The notes: generated from the sequence alone by a model not told the origin. A DNA stretch of 12,741 nt from Thermogutta sp. (GCF_014359955.1 NZ_JACIYL010000035.1:1-12741); one strand, 5' to 3'. Counted from the first letter of the stretch, positions 1 to 6,905 are shown. Translations and numbers: made by a program.

Positions 1-2
1 GT

Positions 3-1328
3 CCCATTCTCACGGTGGCCAACTGGTCCGGGCAATGGCCCGGTCTGGTGGGCATGCTCAACCTCAATGCGTGTCTGACCAAGGCCGGCAAGCCGTATTC
101 GACACTGTGGAGTGAAGACTTTTCCGCACCCGAATTTCGCAAGAAACTGGCCACGTGGTTGGAAAAAGGTGAGGTGCGGCATCCTCTCAAGCACGTCACG
201 CCGCTTAAAAAAGTGAAAATCCCGGGCGCCATCAAGCGGCTGGGTCAGGCTCTGGCGGAGGAGCTTCGCTGGAAGAAGGCCATCATGGGCGTGTTTGATG
301 AAGGCTGCATGGGGATGTACAACGCCATCATCCCCGACGAACTTTTGATGCCGCTGGGTGTGTTCAAGGAACGCCTCAGCCAGTCCACCCTCTATTACGA
401 AACGACCCAGGTCAGCGATGCCGAGGCCCGCGAAGTTTTTCAATGGATGGTGGACCGGGGCATGAAGTTCGTCTTCGGCACGAACCCGGAAACCGACCTC
501 ACCGAAGACCAGGTCCTCACCCAGTGCAAGATGTACATCGCCGCACTGCGGCTGGCCGACGACTTCGGCTGTGATACGATCGGCATCCAGTATCAGCAGG
601 GCCTGAAGGACCTGTTGCCGGCCAGCGATCTCGTGGAGGGAATGCTCAACAACGCCGACCGGCCTCCCGTCAAAAGCCGTGACGGCAAACGGATTCTCTA
701 CGAAGGAGAGCCGCTCCCGCACTTCAACGAGGTGGACGAATGCGCGGGCCTGGACGCCCTCATGACCTACCGCATCCACAAGGCGATGGGACAGCCCGTG
801 GAAACGACACTCCACGATGTCCGCTGGGGCGATTGGGATCGCTCCGGAACCGTGCAGGATTATGTGTGGGTCTTCCTTATCAGTGGTTCGGCGCCGCCTG
901 CCCACTTTATCGGAGGCTGGGCCGGCGCCTCCAGCGAACGCCAGCCCCCCATGTATTTCCGCCTCGGTGGGGGCACACTCAAAGGGATCTCCAAGCCGGG
1001 CGAAATCGTGTGGTCCCGGGTTTACATCGACGATGGTCGCCTCTGCATGGACATCGGTCGGGCAGGGGTGGTCGAACTGCCGCCCGAGGAAACAGAGCGC
1101 CGCTGGAAAGAAACCACGCCTCAGTGGCCGATCATGCACGCCGTCACTTACGGCATCACCCGGGATCAATTCATGGCCAAGCACAAGGCCAATCACGTGC
1201 AGGTCGCGTATGCGGAAGACGCGGACGCGGCAGACGAAGCGGCCCTGGCCAAAGCCGCCATGGCAGACGCCCTGGGAATCCGCGTCAACATGTGTGGAAC
1301 CCGTAAAAATGGCGAGCCGTGGGCGTGA
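3..1328 (+). CDS. FucI/AraA-like sugar isomerase, 5'-truncated by the window edge
   Basis: The frame is open from the first complete codon (position 3) through a GTG at 15 to TGA at 1326-1328, and the residues before the GTG (PILT) read as normal protein. The gene therefore very probably starts upstream, and 15 is not its true start. About 441 residues are visible. They resemble the C-terminal two thirds of the L-fucose/L-arabinose isomerase superfamily, cytosolic metal-dependent aldose-ketose isomerases. Visible landmarks are the DEGCMGMYN segment near visible residues 99-107, the [11 protein letters not shown] segment near 191-201, [14 protein letters not shown] near 240-253, and a C-terminal [11 protein letters not shown] near 394-404, where this superfamily usually carries a metal-binding His. 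The FGGY kinase follows 60 bp downstream on the same strand, which supports a sugar-catabolic operon. The substrate cannot be read from sequence; fucose, arabinose or another deoxy- or pentose sugar are all possible. Confidence 0.72.
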   Translation, partial: PILTVANWSGQWPGLVGMLNLNACLTKAGKPYSTLWSEDFSAPEFRKKLATWLEKGEVRHPLKHVTPLKKVKIPGAIKRLGQALAEELRWKKAIMGVFDEGCMGMYNAIIPDELLMPLGVFKERLSQSTLYYETTQVSDAEAREVFQWMVDRGMKFVFGTNPETDLTEDQVLTQCKMYIAALRLADDFGCDTIGIQYQQGLKDLLPASDLVEGMLNNADRPPVKSRDGKRILYEGEPLPHFNEVDECAGLDALMTYRIHKAMGQPVETTLHDVRWGDWDRSGTVQDYVWVFLISGSAPPAHFIGGWAGASSERQPPMYFRLGGGTLKGISKPGEIVWSRVYIDDGRLCMDIGRAGVVELPPEETERRWKETTPQWPIMHAVTYGITRDQFMAKHKANHVQVAYAEDADAADEAALAKAAMADALGIRVNMCGTRKNGEPWA

Positions 1329-1388
1329 GAACCTCATCGCGGAAAGATGTCCTGAGGTCAAGGATCGTGTGGGAAGGAGTGCATCACC

Positions 1389-2948
1389 ATGCCGGAAGGG
1401 CTCCAGTGTGTTAAGAAAACCGCTGTCATCACGGGATGGGATTTCAGCACCGGGGGCGTCAAATGCCTCGCCTTCGACACCGAAGGACACGTGCTGGCGG
1501 AGGTCCGCCTGCCCACCGATATCTGGTTCGGCGATAACCCCGCCACAGGAATTCGGGAACTCAACGTGATGCAACTGGAGGGCCAGGCGTATGCCTCCGT
1601 GCGGGCCATTGCCGCCGAATTGACCCGACTGGGGCGCATAAAAGATTGGGTGGCGGGAGGGATTTCGGCAACGCATCACACCTCCGCACGGATCGACGCC
1701 CTCGGCAATCAGGTCCGCCGCGCCATCTGCTGGAATGATGCCACCCTGGCAGAATATCACGCCAAAGGACTGGCACGTCTCGGCGGCCAGGAACGCGTGC
1801 AGGAACTCATCGGCGGTCCCTGGGCCATTCGGTACGGCCTGAGTCACCTGGTCAAAGACGAGGTCCATCTCAGCCCCGCGGACTGGCGTCGGACTCACCG
1901 GATCGCCGCCCACGGCGTCCTTGCCGCCGGGTATCTGACCGGCAATTTCGACGTGTGCAGCGTTTCGGTGGGAGCCTCCTCCGGGATCATGGACCTCCGC
2001 ACAAACAAATGGCGGCGGGAAATGCTGGAGGCCCTCGAAAACGAAGAATATCGCCGCCTGGCGTGGAAACAACTCCCCAAGATCATCGACCACTACACGC
2101 CGGTGGGGCCACTTTCAGAAGCAGTCGCGATGCAGGCCGGTTTGCCGCCCCGGGTCCGTCCGCTCATCTTCCCGACCTCCGACGATCAGCAGGCCGGCCT
2201 GGTGGGCGGGGGTGCCGTTGATGCCGGCCAGGTCGCGGTCATTTTGGGGAATTCGGCGGTGGTCAACAGTTCCTCGAAAGATCGACCGCAGCGCGGCCAG
2301 CTCGATGTCATGCGGCTCAACTGGGGTCCCTACCTGTGGATGCGGTGTTACAACAATGGAGCGCAATTTCTCGACCAGGTTGTGGGCCCCAAACCCGATT
2401 GGGCGGCCCTGGAACAGGCGGCGCGGAATGTGCCGCCGGGTTGCGACGGCATCCTCGTTCTGCCCTTCGTGAATCCCGAACCGTCACTCGGTGTTTCCCA
2501 GAAAGACGCCCAGCTCCGCTGGATCCCGCACATGCCCGAGGAAATGGGCCGTCGATTCCGAGCAGCCCTGGAAGCCATCGCGTATCTCATCGCACTGGCC
2601 ATTGCCGAGCACGAGGACGCCGGGCAGAACATCACCCGCATCACCGTGTCCGGTGGAATCGCCCGCAGCAACCTGATGTGCGAAATCCTGGCGACGGTGC
2701 TCAATCGGCCGCTCCTGCGTCTGGAATCCGAAGAAGGGCCTGCGCTGGGGGCGGCTGTGACAGCCCTTGCGGCGATGGAATCCTACCTGCGAAAGCAGAA
2801 AGGGATTCGCAAAAAATTCACCGTGGCCGACGCCGTCGCCGTGATGGTGCGTTTCCGCGGCACGGTCGAGCCCAATCCCGCGTGGTCAGAAAATTACCGC
2901 CAGGGCCTGGCCCGATTCCGGGAAGAACTCGCCCGGCTGCGGGAATGA
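1389..2948 (+). CDS. FGGY-family carbohydrate kinase
   Basis: This 519-residue protein has the actin-like ATPase fold of FGGY sugar kinases (xylulokinase, fuculokinase, glycerokinase), which transfer the ATP gamma-phosphate to a sugar. The N-terminal phosphate-binding loop is GWDFSTGGVKCLAFD at residues 16-30. A WND at 115-117 sits in the substrate region. The TSDDQQAG segment at 263-270 matches the family's catalytic D-x-Q-A, making Asp266 the likely base. LGNS at 286-289 replaces the usual LGTS. The C-terminal adenosine loop SGGIARSNLMCEIL spans 421-434 and is followed by EEGPALGAA at 448-456. Length is normal for the family. ATG at 1389 is preceded by AAGGAG at 1374-1379, a good ribosome binding site. 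It probably forms an operon with the upstream isomerase, so it likely phosphorylates that enzyme's ketose product. The specific sugar is not resolved. Confidence 0.88.
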   Translation: MPEGLQCVKKTAVITGWDFSTGGVKCLAFDTEGHVLAEVRLPTDIWFGDNPATGIRELNVMQLEGQAYASVRAIAAELTRLGRIKDWVAGGISATHHTSARIDALGNQVRRAICWNDATLAEYHAKGLARLGGQERVQELIGGPWAIRYGLSHLVKDEVHLSPADWRRTHRIAAHGVLAAGYLTGNFDVCSVSVGASSGIMDLRTNKWRREMLEALENEEYRRLAWKQLPKIIDHYTPVGPLSEAVAMQAGLPPRVRPLIFPTSDDQQAGLVGGGAVDAGQVAVILGNSAVVNSSSKDRPQRGQLDVMRLNWGPYLWMRCYNNGAQFLDQVVGPKPDWAALEQAARNVPPGCDGILVLPFVNPEPSLGVSQKDAQLRWIPHMPEEMGRRFRAALEAIAYLIALAIAEHEDAGQNITRITVSGGIARSNLMCEILATVLNRPLLRLESEEGPALGAAVTALAAMESYLRKQKGIRKKFTVADAVAVMVRFRGTVEPNPAWSENYRQGLARFREELARLRE

Positions 2949-2954
2949 TCTCCC

Positions 2955-2979
2955 GGGCAATTCACCCATGGCCCGTATG
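2955..2979. repeat. Degenerate copy of the GGGCAATTC palindrome
   Basis: Six bases after the kinase stop, GGGCAATTCA is followed by an imperfect right arm ending in GGCCCGTAT. The 3' flank GCCCGTAT is shared with the intact copy at 3203-3229. The two arms no longer pair fully, so this looks like a decayed member of the same family. Confidence 0.5.
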
Positions 2980-3015
2980 GCAAGGCAAGTGTGTTCCAAT
3001 CAGGCCGATTTACAT

Positions 3016-3042
3016 AGGGGCGATTCAGGAATCGCCCGCATC
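3016..3042. repeat. REP-like palindrome, variant GGGCGATTC
   Basis: GGGCGATTC at 3018-3026 and GAATCGCCC at 3029-3037 form a perfect 9-bp stem with a 2-base centre. The element has the AGGGGC left flank and the GCCCGCATC right flank. Compared with the 3206-3225 copy, one stem position differs on both arms in a compensating way (G:C in place of A:T). Confidence 0.75.
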
Positions 3043-3085
3043 GGAGCGTCAATACATTTGAGTGGATCATCTAAGGTTGACAAGC

Positions 3086-3104
3086 GGACCTGACAAGCAG
3101 GTCC
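3086..3104. repeat. Inverted repeat GGACCTG / CAGGTCC
   Basis: GGACCTG at 3086-3092 and CAGGTCC at 3098-3104 make a 7-bp stem around a 5-base loop. It lies within the cluster but belongs to a different sequence type from the GGGC(A/G)ATTC elements. Confidence 0.6.
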
Positions 3105-3143
3105 CTCCGAGGCAATGTTTCCCCGCGAAGGATTTTCCCAAGG

Positions 3144-3168
3144 TAGGAGGGGCACGCTTGTCGTGCCC
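3144..3168. repeat. Inverted repeat GGGCACG / CGTGCCC with TAGGAG flank
   Basis: GGGCACG at 3150-3156 and CGTGCCC at 3162-3168 make a 7-bp stem with loop CTTGT. The left flank TAGGAGG resembles the TAGGGG flank of the neighbouring palindrome at 3203, which suggests a related element whose arms have diverged. Confidence 0.65.
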
Positions 3169-3202
3169 GGTGAGACTTGACGTACGACATGACAATCCCT
3201 GG

Positions 3203-3229
3203 TAGGGGCAATTCATGAATTGCCCGTAT
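3203..3229. repeat. REP-like palindrome, perfect 20-base GGGCAATTCA type
   Basis: GGGCAATTCA at 3206-3215 is followed directly by its exact reverse complement TGAATTGCCC at 3216-3225. Flanks are TAGG on the left and GTAT on the right. A near-identical copy lies 9 kb away at 12370-12394, which shows a dispersed family rather than a single hairpin. Confidence 0.8.
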
Positions 3230-3347
3230 CAATGCCCGAATTCATCAGACTAGACAGACACACCGCACGAATTGCAACTCTTGCGGGTTGGCTCTGTCGG
3301 TGGTGACTTACATGTCGTGATTGCATTCCCAGGCAGTGCATAAGAAA

Positions 3348-3701
3348 TCACAGCAGGGAAGGACTGGGGTTCTCAAACTCTTCGTTCAGGAAGAGATATT
3401 TCCAATTTGTTGTCGTGGGCTGTGATTGGAACTCCAACTCTCCTGGCGCAAACGCCAGGAGCATGATAATCTTTCGCCGAATATCCTCAGGAACACGCTT
3501 CAAATGAGGTTCCACCAGATCGGCACGTTCCTCCTCGGAAAGGTTCGCAAAACGCGGGTCGATGACTCGAACTCGAATGGACCCGGGGTTATACCGATAC
3601 GCATCCACCTGGCGGAAGCCGGCCTCTTTGAGAACCGTCTCGACAATGCGTGACTCGTCTGTCCGCATTGTCTGCCAACGCGGCTCAGTGCTTTGACTCA
3701 T
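3348..3701 (-). CDS. Small uncharacterised partner of the HEPN protein
   Basis: This is a 117-residue soluble protein with no signal peptide or membrane segment, and I do not recognise a named family. The core (about 16-88) predicts helix, strand, strand, helix, helix: ESRIVETVLKEAGF, then SIRVRVIDPRF at 41-51, then LSEEERADLVEPHLKRV at 54-70. The pattern of a hydrophobic strand, an F plus LS turn and an R-x-x-LV helix recalls the BolA / class II KH-like fold, but the family's C-terminal signature is missing, so this is only a structural guess. The tail (about 92-117) ends in EEFENPSPSLL, polar and probably extended. ATG at 3701 overlaps the stop of the HEPN gene in an ATGA, implying translational coupling and a joint function. 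It could be an antitoxin or regulator of the HEPN protein, but no function is shown. Confidence 0.75.
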   Translation of the reverse strand: MSQSTEPRWQTMRTDESRIVETVLKEAGFRQVDAYRYNPGSIRVRVIDPRFANLSEEERADLVEPHLKRVPEDIRRKIIMLLAFAPGELEFQSQPTTTNWKYLFLNEEFENPSPSLL

Positions 3702-4126
3702 GCCGATCCCCCCGACAATTCTTGGGACACGAACTCGTAGATCATCCTCGCCGTCTCGAACAAAGCTTCTATCGCGTTCTTGTCTCCGCGGCCCGTTTCG
3801 TAGCGTAAGTCAACACTCCATGCGAATGACTGGCGACGGAATCTTTCCACGATGCTTTCGGGTAGCTTCACTCCTAATTCACCATGCAGAATACCTACGA
3901 GCGTTTCCGGCCGATGCATCGTAGCACCACGAGTAATCCTGGCAAGTTGCTCCAACCGTTTGTCGACCGCTGTATGATGCAGAATCAGCGCCTTGAGGGA
4001 ACATTCCACAGCATAACCTACAATATATGCGGCATCCAAATATAACCCGTATTGAAATAGTACATCCGCGGCATGCATCCGTTGAGCCGCAATTACGAGA
4101 AAGTCCTGACTCGTCCAAGGCGGCAC
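3698..4126 (-). CDS. HEPN-domain protein
   Basis: This is a 142-residue all-alpha protein of the HEPN type (PF05168-like). The signature helix pair is FLVIAAQRMHAADVLFQYGLY at about residues 9-29, then AAYIVGYAVECSLKALIL at 32-49, matching the family's A-x-E-x-x-LKAL pattern. A later segment with WSVDLRYET at about 103-111 and a final helix at 117-137 complete the fold. RGATMH at 66-71 fits the R-X4-H motif of HEPN ribonucleases, although here it lies in the loop after the LKAL helix, so activity is uncertain. The start is GTG at 4124-4126, backed by GGGAGGG (complement of 4131-4137) at good spacing. It is the first gene of an overlapping pair with the 117-residue protein. HEPN proteins commonly act as RNA-cleaving toxins or nucleotide-binding partners. 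No nucleotidyltransferase (MNT) partner is present. Confidence 0.82.
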   Translation of the reverse strand: MPPWTSQDFLVIAAQRMHAADVLFQYGLYLDAAYIVGYAVECSLKALILHHTAVDKRLEQLARITRGATMHRPETLVGILHGELGVKLPESIVERFRRQSFAWSVDLRYETGRGDKNAIEALFETARMIYEFVSQELSGGSA

Positions 4127-4206
4127 ACCCCCCTCCCTGATTCTCGATAGCGGGGCCTACCGAAGCCCTTCTCAAACCGCGAAAGTATGTGTCCTTTCCG
4201 GCCAGC

Positions 4207-4569
4207 TCACGCCCGAATGACCGTGTCCTCGTGCTCGTAACACGGGGCGCAGCAGCACAGAAAACGAAGCGTGGTCGTCCCCGTGTTGGTGATCTGATGA
4301 TACACTCCAGGTGGGATCGCGATGGCATCGCCAGGACCGACATCGCGAACTTCGTCCCCCACCTGCATTCGGGCAATCCCCTCCAGAATGTAGTAAATTT
4401 CTTCAGTTTTTATGTGATGGTGGCCCTGCGTGCTACCACCGGGGGGAAGCCGGGCCTCGGCCAAAGATTGGTTGCGGATACACGAATTCCTGTAAGAGAG
4501 GAGTTCGCGGATCTCGGAGCCATCCTTCGTTATGAAGGCCGGAACTTCGTTGAGATTTTTCACATCCAT
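4207..4569 (-). CDS. Single-domain cupin protein
   Basis: This is a 120-residue cupin with both conserved motifs intact. Motif 1 is GGSTQGHHHIKTEEIYYILEG at residues 44-64, giving metal ligands His50, His52 and Glu57. Motif 2 is GDAIAIPPGVYHQITN at 80-95, with His91 as the fourth ligand. It should fold as a small beta-barrel binding a divalent metal; the substrate is unknown, and small cupins of this type include isomerases, dioxygenases and sugar-binding proteins. The reading frame stays open upstream to 4779, but I chose ATG at 4567-4569. AGAGGAA lies 8 bases upstream of it, homology begins there, and the extra 70 residues look non-coding and would run into the divergent membrane-protein gene. 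The CCCAPC run near 105-110 is an oddity. The HEPN gene starts 80 bp downstream on the same strand, so co-transcription is possible but unproven. Confidence 0.87.
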   Translation of the reverse strand: MDVKNLNEVPAFITKDGSEIRELLSYRNSCIRNQSLAEARLPPGGSTQGHHHIKTEEIYYILEGIARMQVGDEVRDVGPGDAIAIPPGVYHQITNTGTTTLRFLCCCAPCYEHEDTVIRA

Positions 4570-4651
4570 GATGCCAGTTCCTCTTTGGTTGCAGGACCAG
4601 CCGGTATTCTCACGTCGTTTCAGGAGCACCTTGCCGGCAGGAACACTCGTC

Positions 4652-4682
4652 TTGCCTCGAATGGCGTTCCTGGCTTTATGAT
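4652..4682 (+). promoter_or_regulatory. Possible sigma-70-like promoter for the PGPGW-like gene
   Basis: TTGCCT at 4652-4657 and TATGAT at 4677-4682 resemble -35 and -10 boxes, about 50 bp before the ATG at 4732. The 19-base spacer is longer than ideal, and promoter consensus is poorly known in this lineage, so this is tentative. Confidence 0.25.
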
Positions 4683-4731
4683 TGTCAATAGGTGAAGACT
4701 CTGCAATAAGCATCAGGAAAGGAAACGGTCC

Positions 4732-5190
4732 ATGTGGACACCCCTGCAAAATAGCCTCGCCGGGCAGGAGTCCCCGCACGTTGAATTCACGCCCGAAGGC
4801 CAGCCGACGGCCGCCCTGGATGATGTGATGGCCTCGCTCAGTTGGCTCGACCGCGTTCTGCTACGTATCGGTATTCGCTGGGTCCGACGGATCATCATTA
4901 CAATCGTCGGGTTGACGCTCCTGCTGGTGGGGGTGATCATGATCGTTGCCCCTGGACCTGCCACCGTGGTTATCCCTCTGGGGCTCGCCATCTTGGGGCT
5001 GGAATACGCCTGGGCTCGTCGGTTGCTCAAACGCCTCAAGGGCTATGTGGACGCCGGAATCGCCCAGGGATCGGCGATGCTGGGATGGCATAAGAAAACA
5101 ACCGCCGCACCGGAAACCTCTCCCCAGGATTGCTCCGCAAGCCCCTCACACAATCCACCCTCGAGTACTCGCACCGAGAAATCGACCTGA
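4732..5190 (+). CDS. PGPGW-like small inner-membrane protein
   Basis: This is a 152-residue protein. After a polar N-terminus (1-50) come two hydrophobic stretches, IIITIVGLTLLLVGVIMIV at about 54-72 and VVIPLGLAILGLEYAW at 79-94, separated by APGPA at 73-77. A basic amphipathic segment (ARRLLKRLK) follows, then a Pro/Ser/Thr-rich tail. The APGP turn between short membrane helices, followed by LGLAxLGLEYxWAxRLL, matches the putative transmembrane PGPGW family (PF09656), whose function is unknown. The strict PGPGW pentapeptide is not complete here because the tryptophan is missing. ATG at 4732 has AGGAAAGGAAA just upstream. A start at the internal Met33 would also keep the whole membrane domain. 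The SpoU-family gene begins 6 bp after its stop, so the two are likely co-transcribed. Confidence 0.75.
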   Translation: MWTPLQNSLAGQESPHVEFTPEGQPTAALDDVMASLSWLDRVLLRIGIRWVRRIIITIVGLTLLLVGVIMIVAPGPATVVIPLGLAILGLEYAWARRLLKRLKGYVDAGIAQGSAMLGWHKKTTAAPETSPQDCSASPSHNPPSSTRTEKST

Positions 5191-5196
5191 CCGCCA

Positions 5197-5697
5197 ATGT
5201 CGCGATTCGTCCAGCAGCGTCACAAGCAGCCAATTCCATTAGAGCGGCCGCGGGAACTCATCGTGGCCTGTCCGCCCATGAAGAGCAACGTCAATCTGTC
5301 CCGGATCGTGCGGGCGGCAGGGTGCTGCGGGATCCGGCGTCTCATCTGCTGCGGCAACGCACGGATTCTTCCCGAAATCGCCCGGGATACAGGTCCCGAA
5401 CTTCAGATCGAATTTCACCGCACGCTCCCGCCGGTCCTGAAAAAGCTCAAGAGTGAAGGCTATCCTCTCGTCGGCCTGGAACAAACGACAGACTCGACCT
5501 GCATCTATGAATTCACTTTTCCGCGGCGGTGTGTTCTCGTGGTGGGACACGAGCGTTTGGGCATCGAAGAGGAAATTCTGGCAATGTTGGATCACGTGGT
5601 GGAAATCCCCGTATACGGATTGCCCTATGCCCACAACGTGGCAACCGCGACCGCCATCGCGCTCTATGAATACTGTCGCCAGTATCCCCGGGGGTAA
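5197..5697 (+). CDS. SpoU/TrmH-family RNA 2'-O-methyltransferase
   Basis: This 166-residue protein is a minimal SPOUT-class methyltransferase, which uses S-adenosylmethionine to methylate the 2'-OH of a tRNA or rRNA nucleotide. Motif 1 is NVNLSRIVRAAGCCG at residues 31-45, with Asn31 and Arg38 in the expected spots. Motif 2 is LVVGHERLGI at 114-123. Motif 3 is IPVYGLPYAHNVATATAIALYE at 137-158 and should form the knot and cofactor pocket. The family's SLNV in motif 3 reads AHNV here, an unusual change next to the conserved Asn. There is no N-terminal RNA-binding extension, so the protein is of TrmL-like size, but the target nucleotide is not predictable. The ATG at 5197 lacks a clear ribosome binding site; translation may be coupled to the gene ending 6 bp upstream. 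It converges on lpxK 36 bp downstream. Confidence 0.85.
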   Translation: MSRFVQQRHKQPIPLERPRELIVACPPMKSNVNLSRIVRAAGCCGIRRLICCGNARILPEIARDTGPELQIEFHRTLPPVLKKLKSEGYPLVGLEQTTDSTCIYEFTFPRRCVLVVGHERLGIEEEILAMLDHVVEIPVYGLPYAHNVATATAIALYEYCRQYPRG

Positions 5698-5733
5698 TGC
5701 CTGAACAGGTGCCGCCCGCCCCACCGGCAACCA

Positions 5734-6822
5734 CTAGCCGCTCTCCCGATTCCGGATAACACGTTCCACCAGGGGCCGAAGCGCGGCCTCCACGGCCGGT
5801 AGTCCCGATAGAAAGCTCACCTCAATCCGCAGGGCCCAAAGCGGAATCCTTCCCAGGTGCGTGAGCCCGATCTTCACCAGGTCCTTCTCCGTGCACACCA
5901 CCGTTTCGGCCTGCATCTGTTCCGCCCACCGTGTGAGCTGGGTAACATCTTCTCGGGAGTACGGGTGATGGTCCGGGAAGACGCGCACATCCGCGGCATC
6001 CAGCGTGAATTGCAAATGTGCGAGCGTTCGGCGGAACGCCTCCGGGTTGCCGATGCCGCAAAAAGCGAGAACCTTGCCGGGGTGAAACGACTCCAGCGTC
6101 CGGATGTCTCCCGCTGCGTTGACCCACGCGGTGGGCTGCTGGCGTATTTCCGCCCAGATGGCGCGGGGATGGAGTTGGGTCACCCTCTGCCGGATTTCCT
6201 CGCGGCGGTCTTCCGGGACGAGATCGGCCCGGGAAAGGATCACGATCTGGGCACGACGAATTCCTCGGAGAGGCTCCCGGAGCAAGCCCCGCGGAAAGAC
6301 GTGCCCAAATCCGAATGGTTGGAGGGCATCGAGGAGCACAATATCCAGATCTCGCGCCATTCTCCGGTGCTGGAAGGCGTCATCCAGCAGGATCAGTTCG
6401 GTTTCCAATTCCGTGATGGCCGTTCGGGCGGCCGTCACCCGATCGGGATTCTGAAGGTGCGGCACATCCGGCAGCGCCCATTCGAGGGCTTTGGCCTCGT
6501 CATTGCGACTGCCCTCCTCCGCCCCGTATCCCCGGCTGATGATACTCACCCGGATGCCCTGACGACGAAACCACCGGGCAAGCCAGGCGACAAACGGCGT
6601 CTTGCCGGTTCCTCCCAGGGTGAGATTCCCCACCGAGATGACCGGCACTTCCACCTGCTCGGTCCGCAGCCACTGCCAATCATACGCCTTATTGCGGAGC
6701 ACCATCGCCGCCGCATAAAGCGCTCCCGCAGGCCAGAGCCCGAGACGAAGAAGTGCCGCTCGCGGGGTCCGGTCCTGGCCGCTGATAATCCGCAAATAGT
6801 TCTCGATGGAAAAAAACTGCAT
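5734..6822 (-). CDS. lpxK: Tetraacyldisaccharide 4'-kinase (LpxK)
   Basis: LpxK phosphorylates the 4'-position of the lipid A disaccharide precursor at the cytoplasmic face of the inner membrane, giving lipid IVA. From ATG at 6822 the protein has 362 residues, a normal length. A hydrophobic N-terminal helix (about 22-43) serves as the membrane anchor. The Walker A loop is SVGNLTLGGTGKTP at 63-76. ISRGYG at 95-100 follows, then LILLDDAFQHRRMARDLDIV at 143-162, the family's DDxxQHR catalytic segment. FPRGLLREPL at 176-185 is also typical. The frame stays open to a TTG at 6873 (379 residues), but homology begins at the ATG at 6822. GAGG lies only 1-2 bases before this ATG, so the start is not certain. 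The gene is divergent from hypF and convergent with the SpoU-family gene. It implies a Gram-negative envelope with lipid A. Confidence 0.92.
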   Translation of the reverse strand: MQFFSIENYLRIISGQDRTPRAALLRLGLWPAGALYAAAMVLRNKAYDWQWLRTEQVEVPVISVGNLTLGGTGKTPFVAWLARWFRRQGIRVSIISRGYGAEEGSRNDEAKALEWALPDVPHLQNPDRVTAARTAITELETELILLDDAFQHRRMARDLDIVLLDALQPFGFGHVFPRGLLREPLRGIRRAQIVILSRADLVPEDRREEIRQRVTQLHPRAIWAEIRQQPTAWVNAAGDIRTLESFHPGKVLAFCGIGNPEAFRRTLAHLQFTLDAADVRVFPDHHPYSREDVTQLTRWAEQMQAETVVCTEKDLVKIGLTHLGRIPLWALRIEVSFLSGLPAVEAALRPLVERVIRNRESG

Positions 6823-6905
6823 GCCTCGCGGTGAAATATGTTGCAAGGGAAACGCCCTACCTGCTGACGACAATTTTCCGGCCTTAATGCGTAGAATGAA
6901 AAGAC

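Larger units (their letters stand above)
2949..3347. other. Gene-free region with a cluster of palindromic elements
   Basis: This 399-bp gap separates the FGGY kinase from the end of the oppositely oriented HEPN-associated gene. I see no credible coding sequence. Five short inverted repeats lie between 2955 and 3225, and nothing recognisable lies from about 3240 to 3347. The two transcription units converge on this gap, so the hairpins could also act as transcript ends, though none has a following T-run. Confidence 0.6.

Noticed and set aside
2336..3061. A 241-codon frame overlapping the end of the FGGY kinase and running into the repeat cluster.
   Set aside because: It is out of frame with the kinase, Arg/Pro-rich, and its tail is simply translated palindrome sequence.
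2955..3229. A CRISPR array.
   Set aside because: The elements are self-complementary, differ in arm sequence, and lack regular spacing or uniform spacers; no cas gene is nearby.
4683..4688. TTGACA on the minus strand as a -35 box for the cupin gene.
   Set aside because: No acceptable -10 box lies 16-18 bases downstream of it.
4570..4779. N-terminal extension of the cupin reading frame (70 extra residues).
   Set aside because: No family similarity in the extension, it overlaps the start of the divergent membrane-protein gene, and a good ribosome binding site marks the ATG at 4569.
5698..5733. A terminator between the convergent SpoU-family gene and lpxK.
   Set aside because: The 36-bp gap has no stable stem followed by a T-run.
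5857..6834. A 325-codon open frame antisense to lpxK.
   Set aside because: The opposite strand encodes intact LpxK with a Walker A loop and DDxxQHR motif; the antisense product has no family features.
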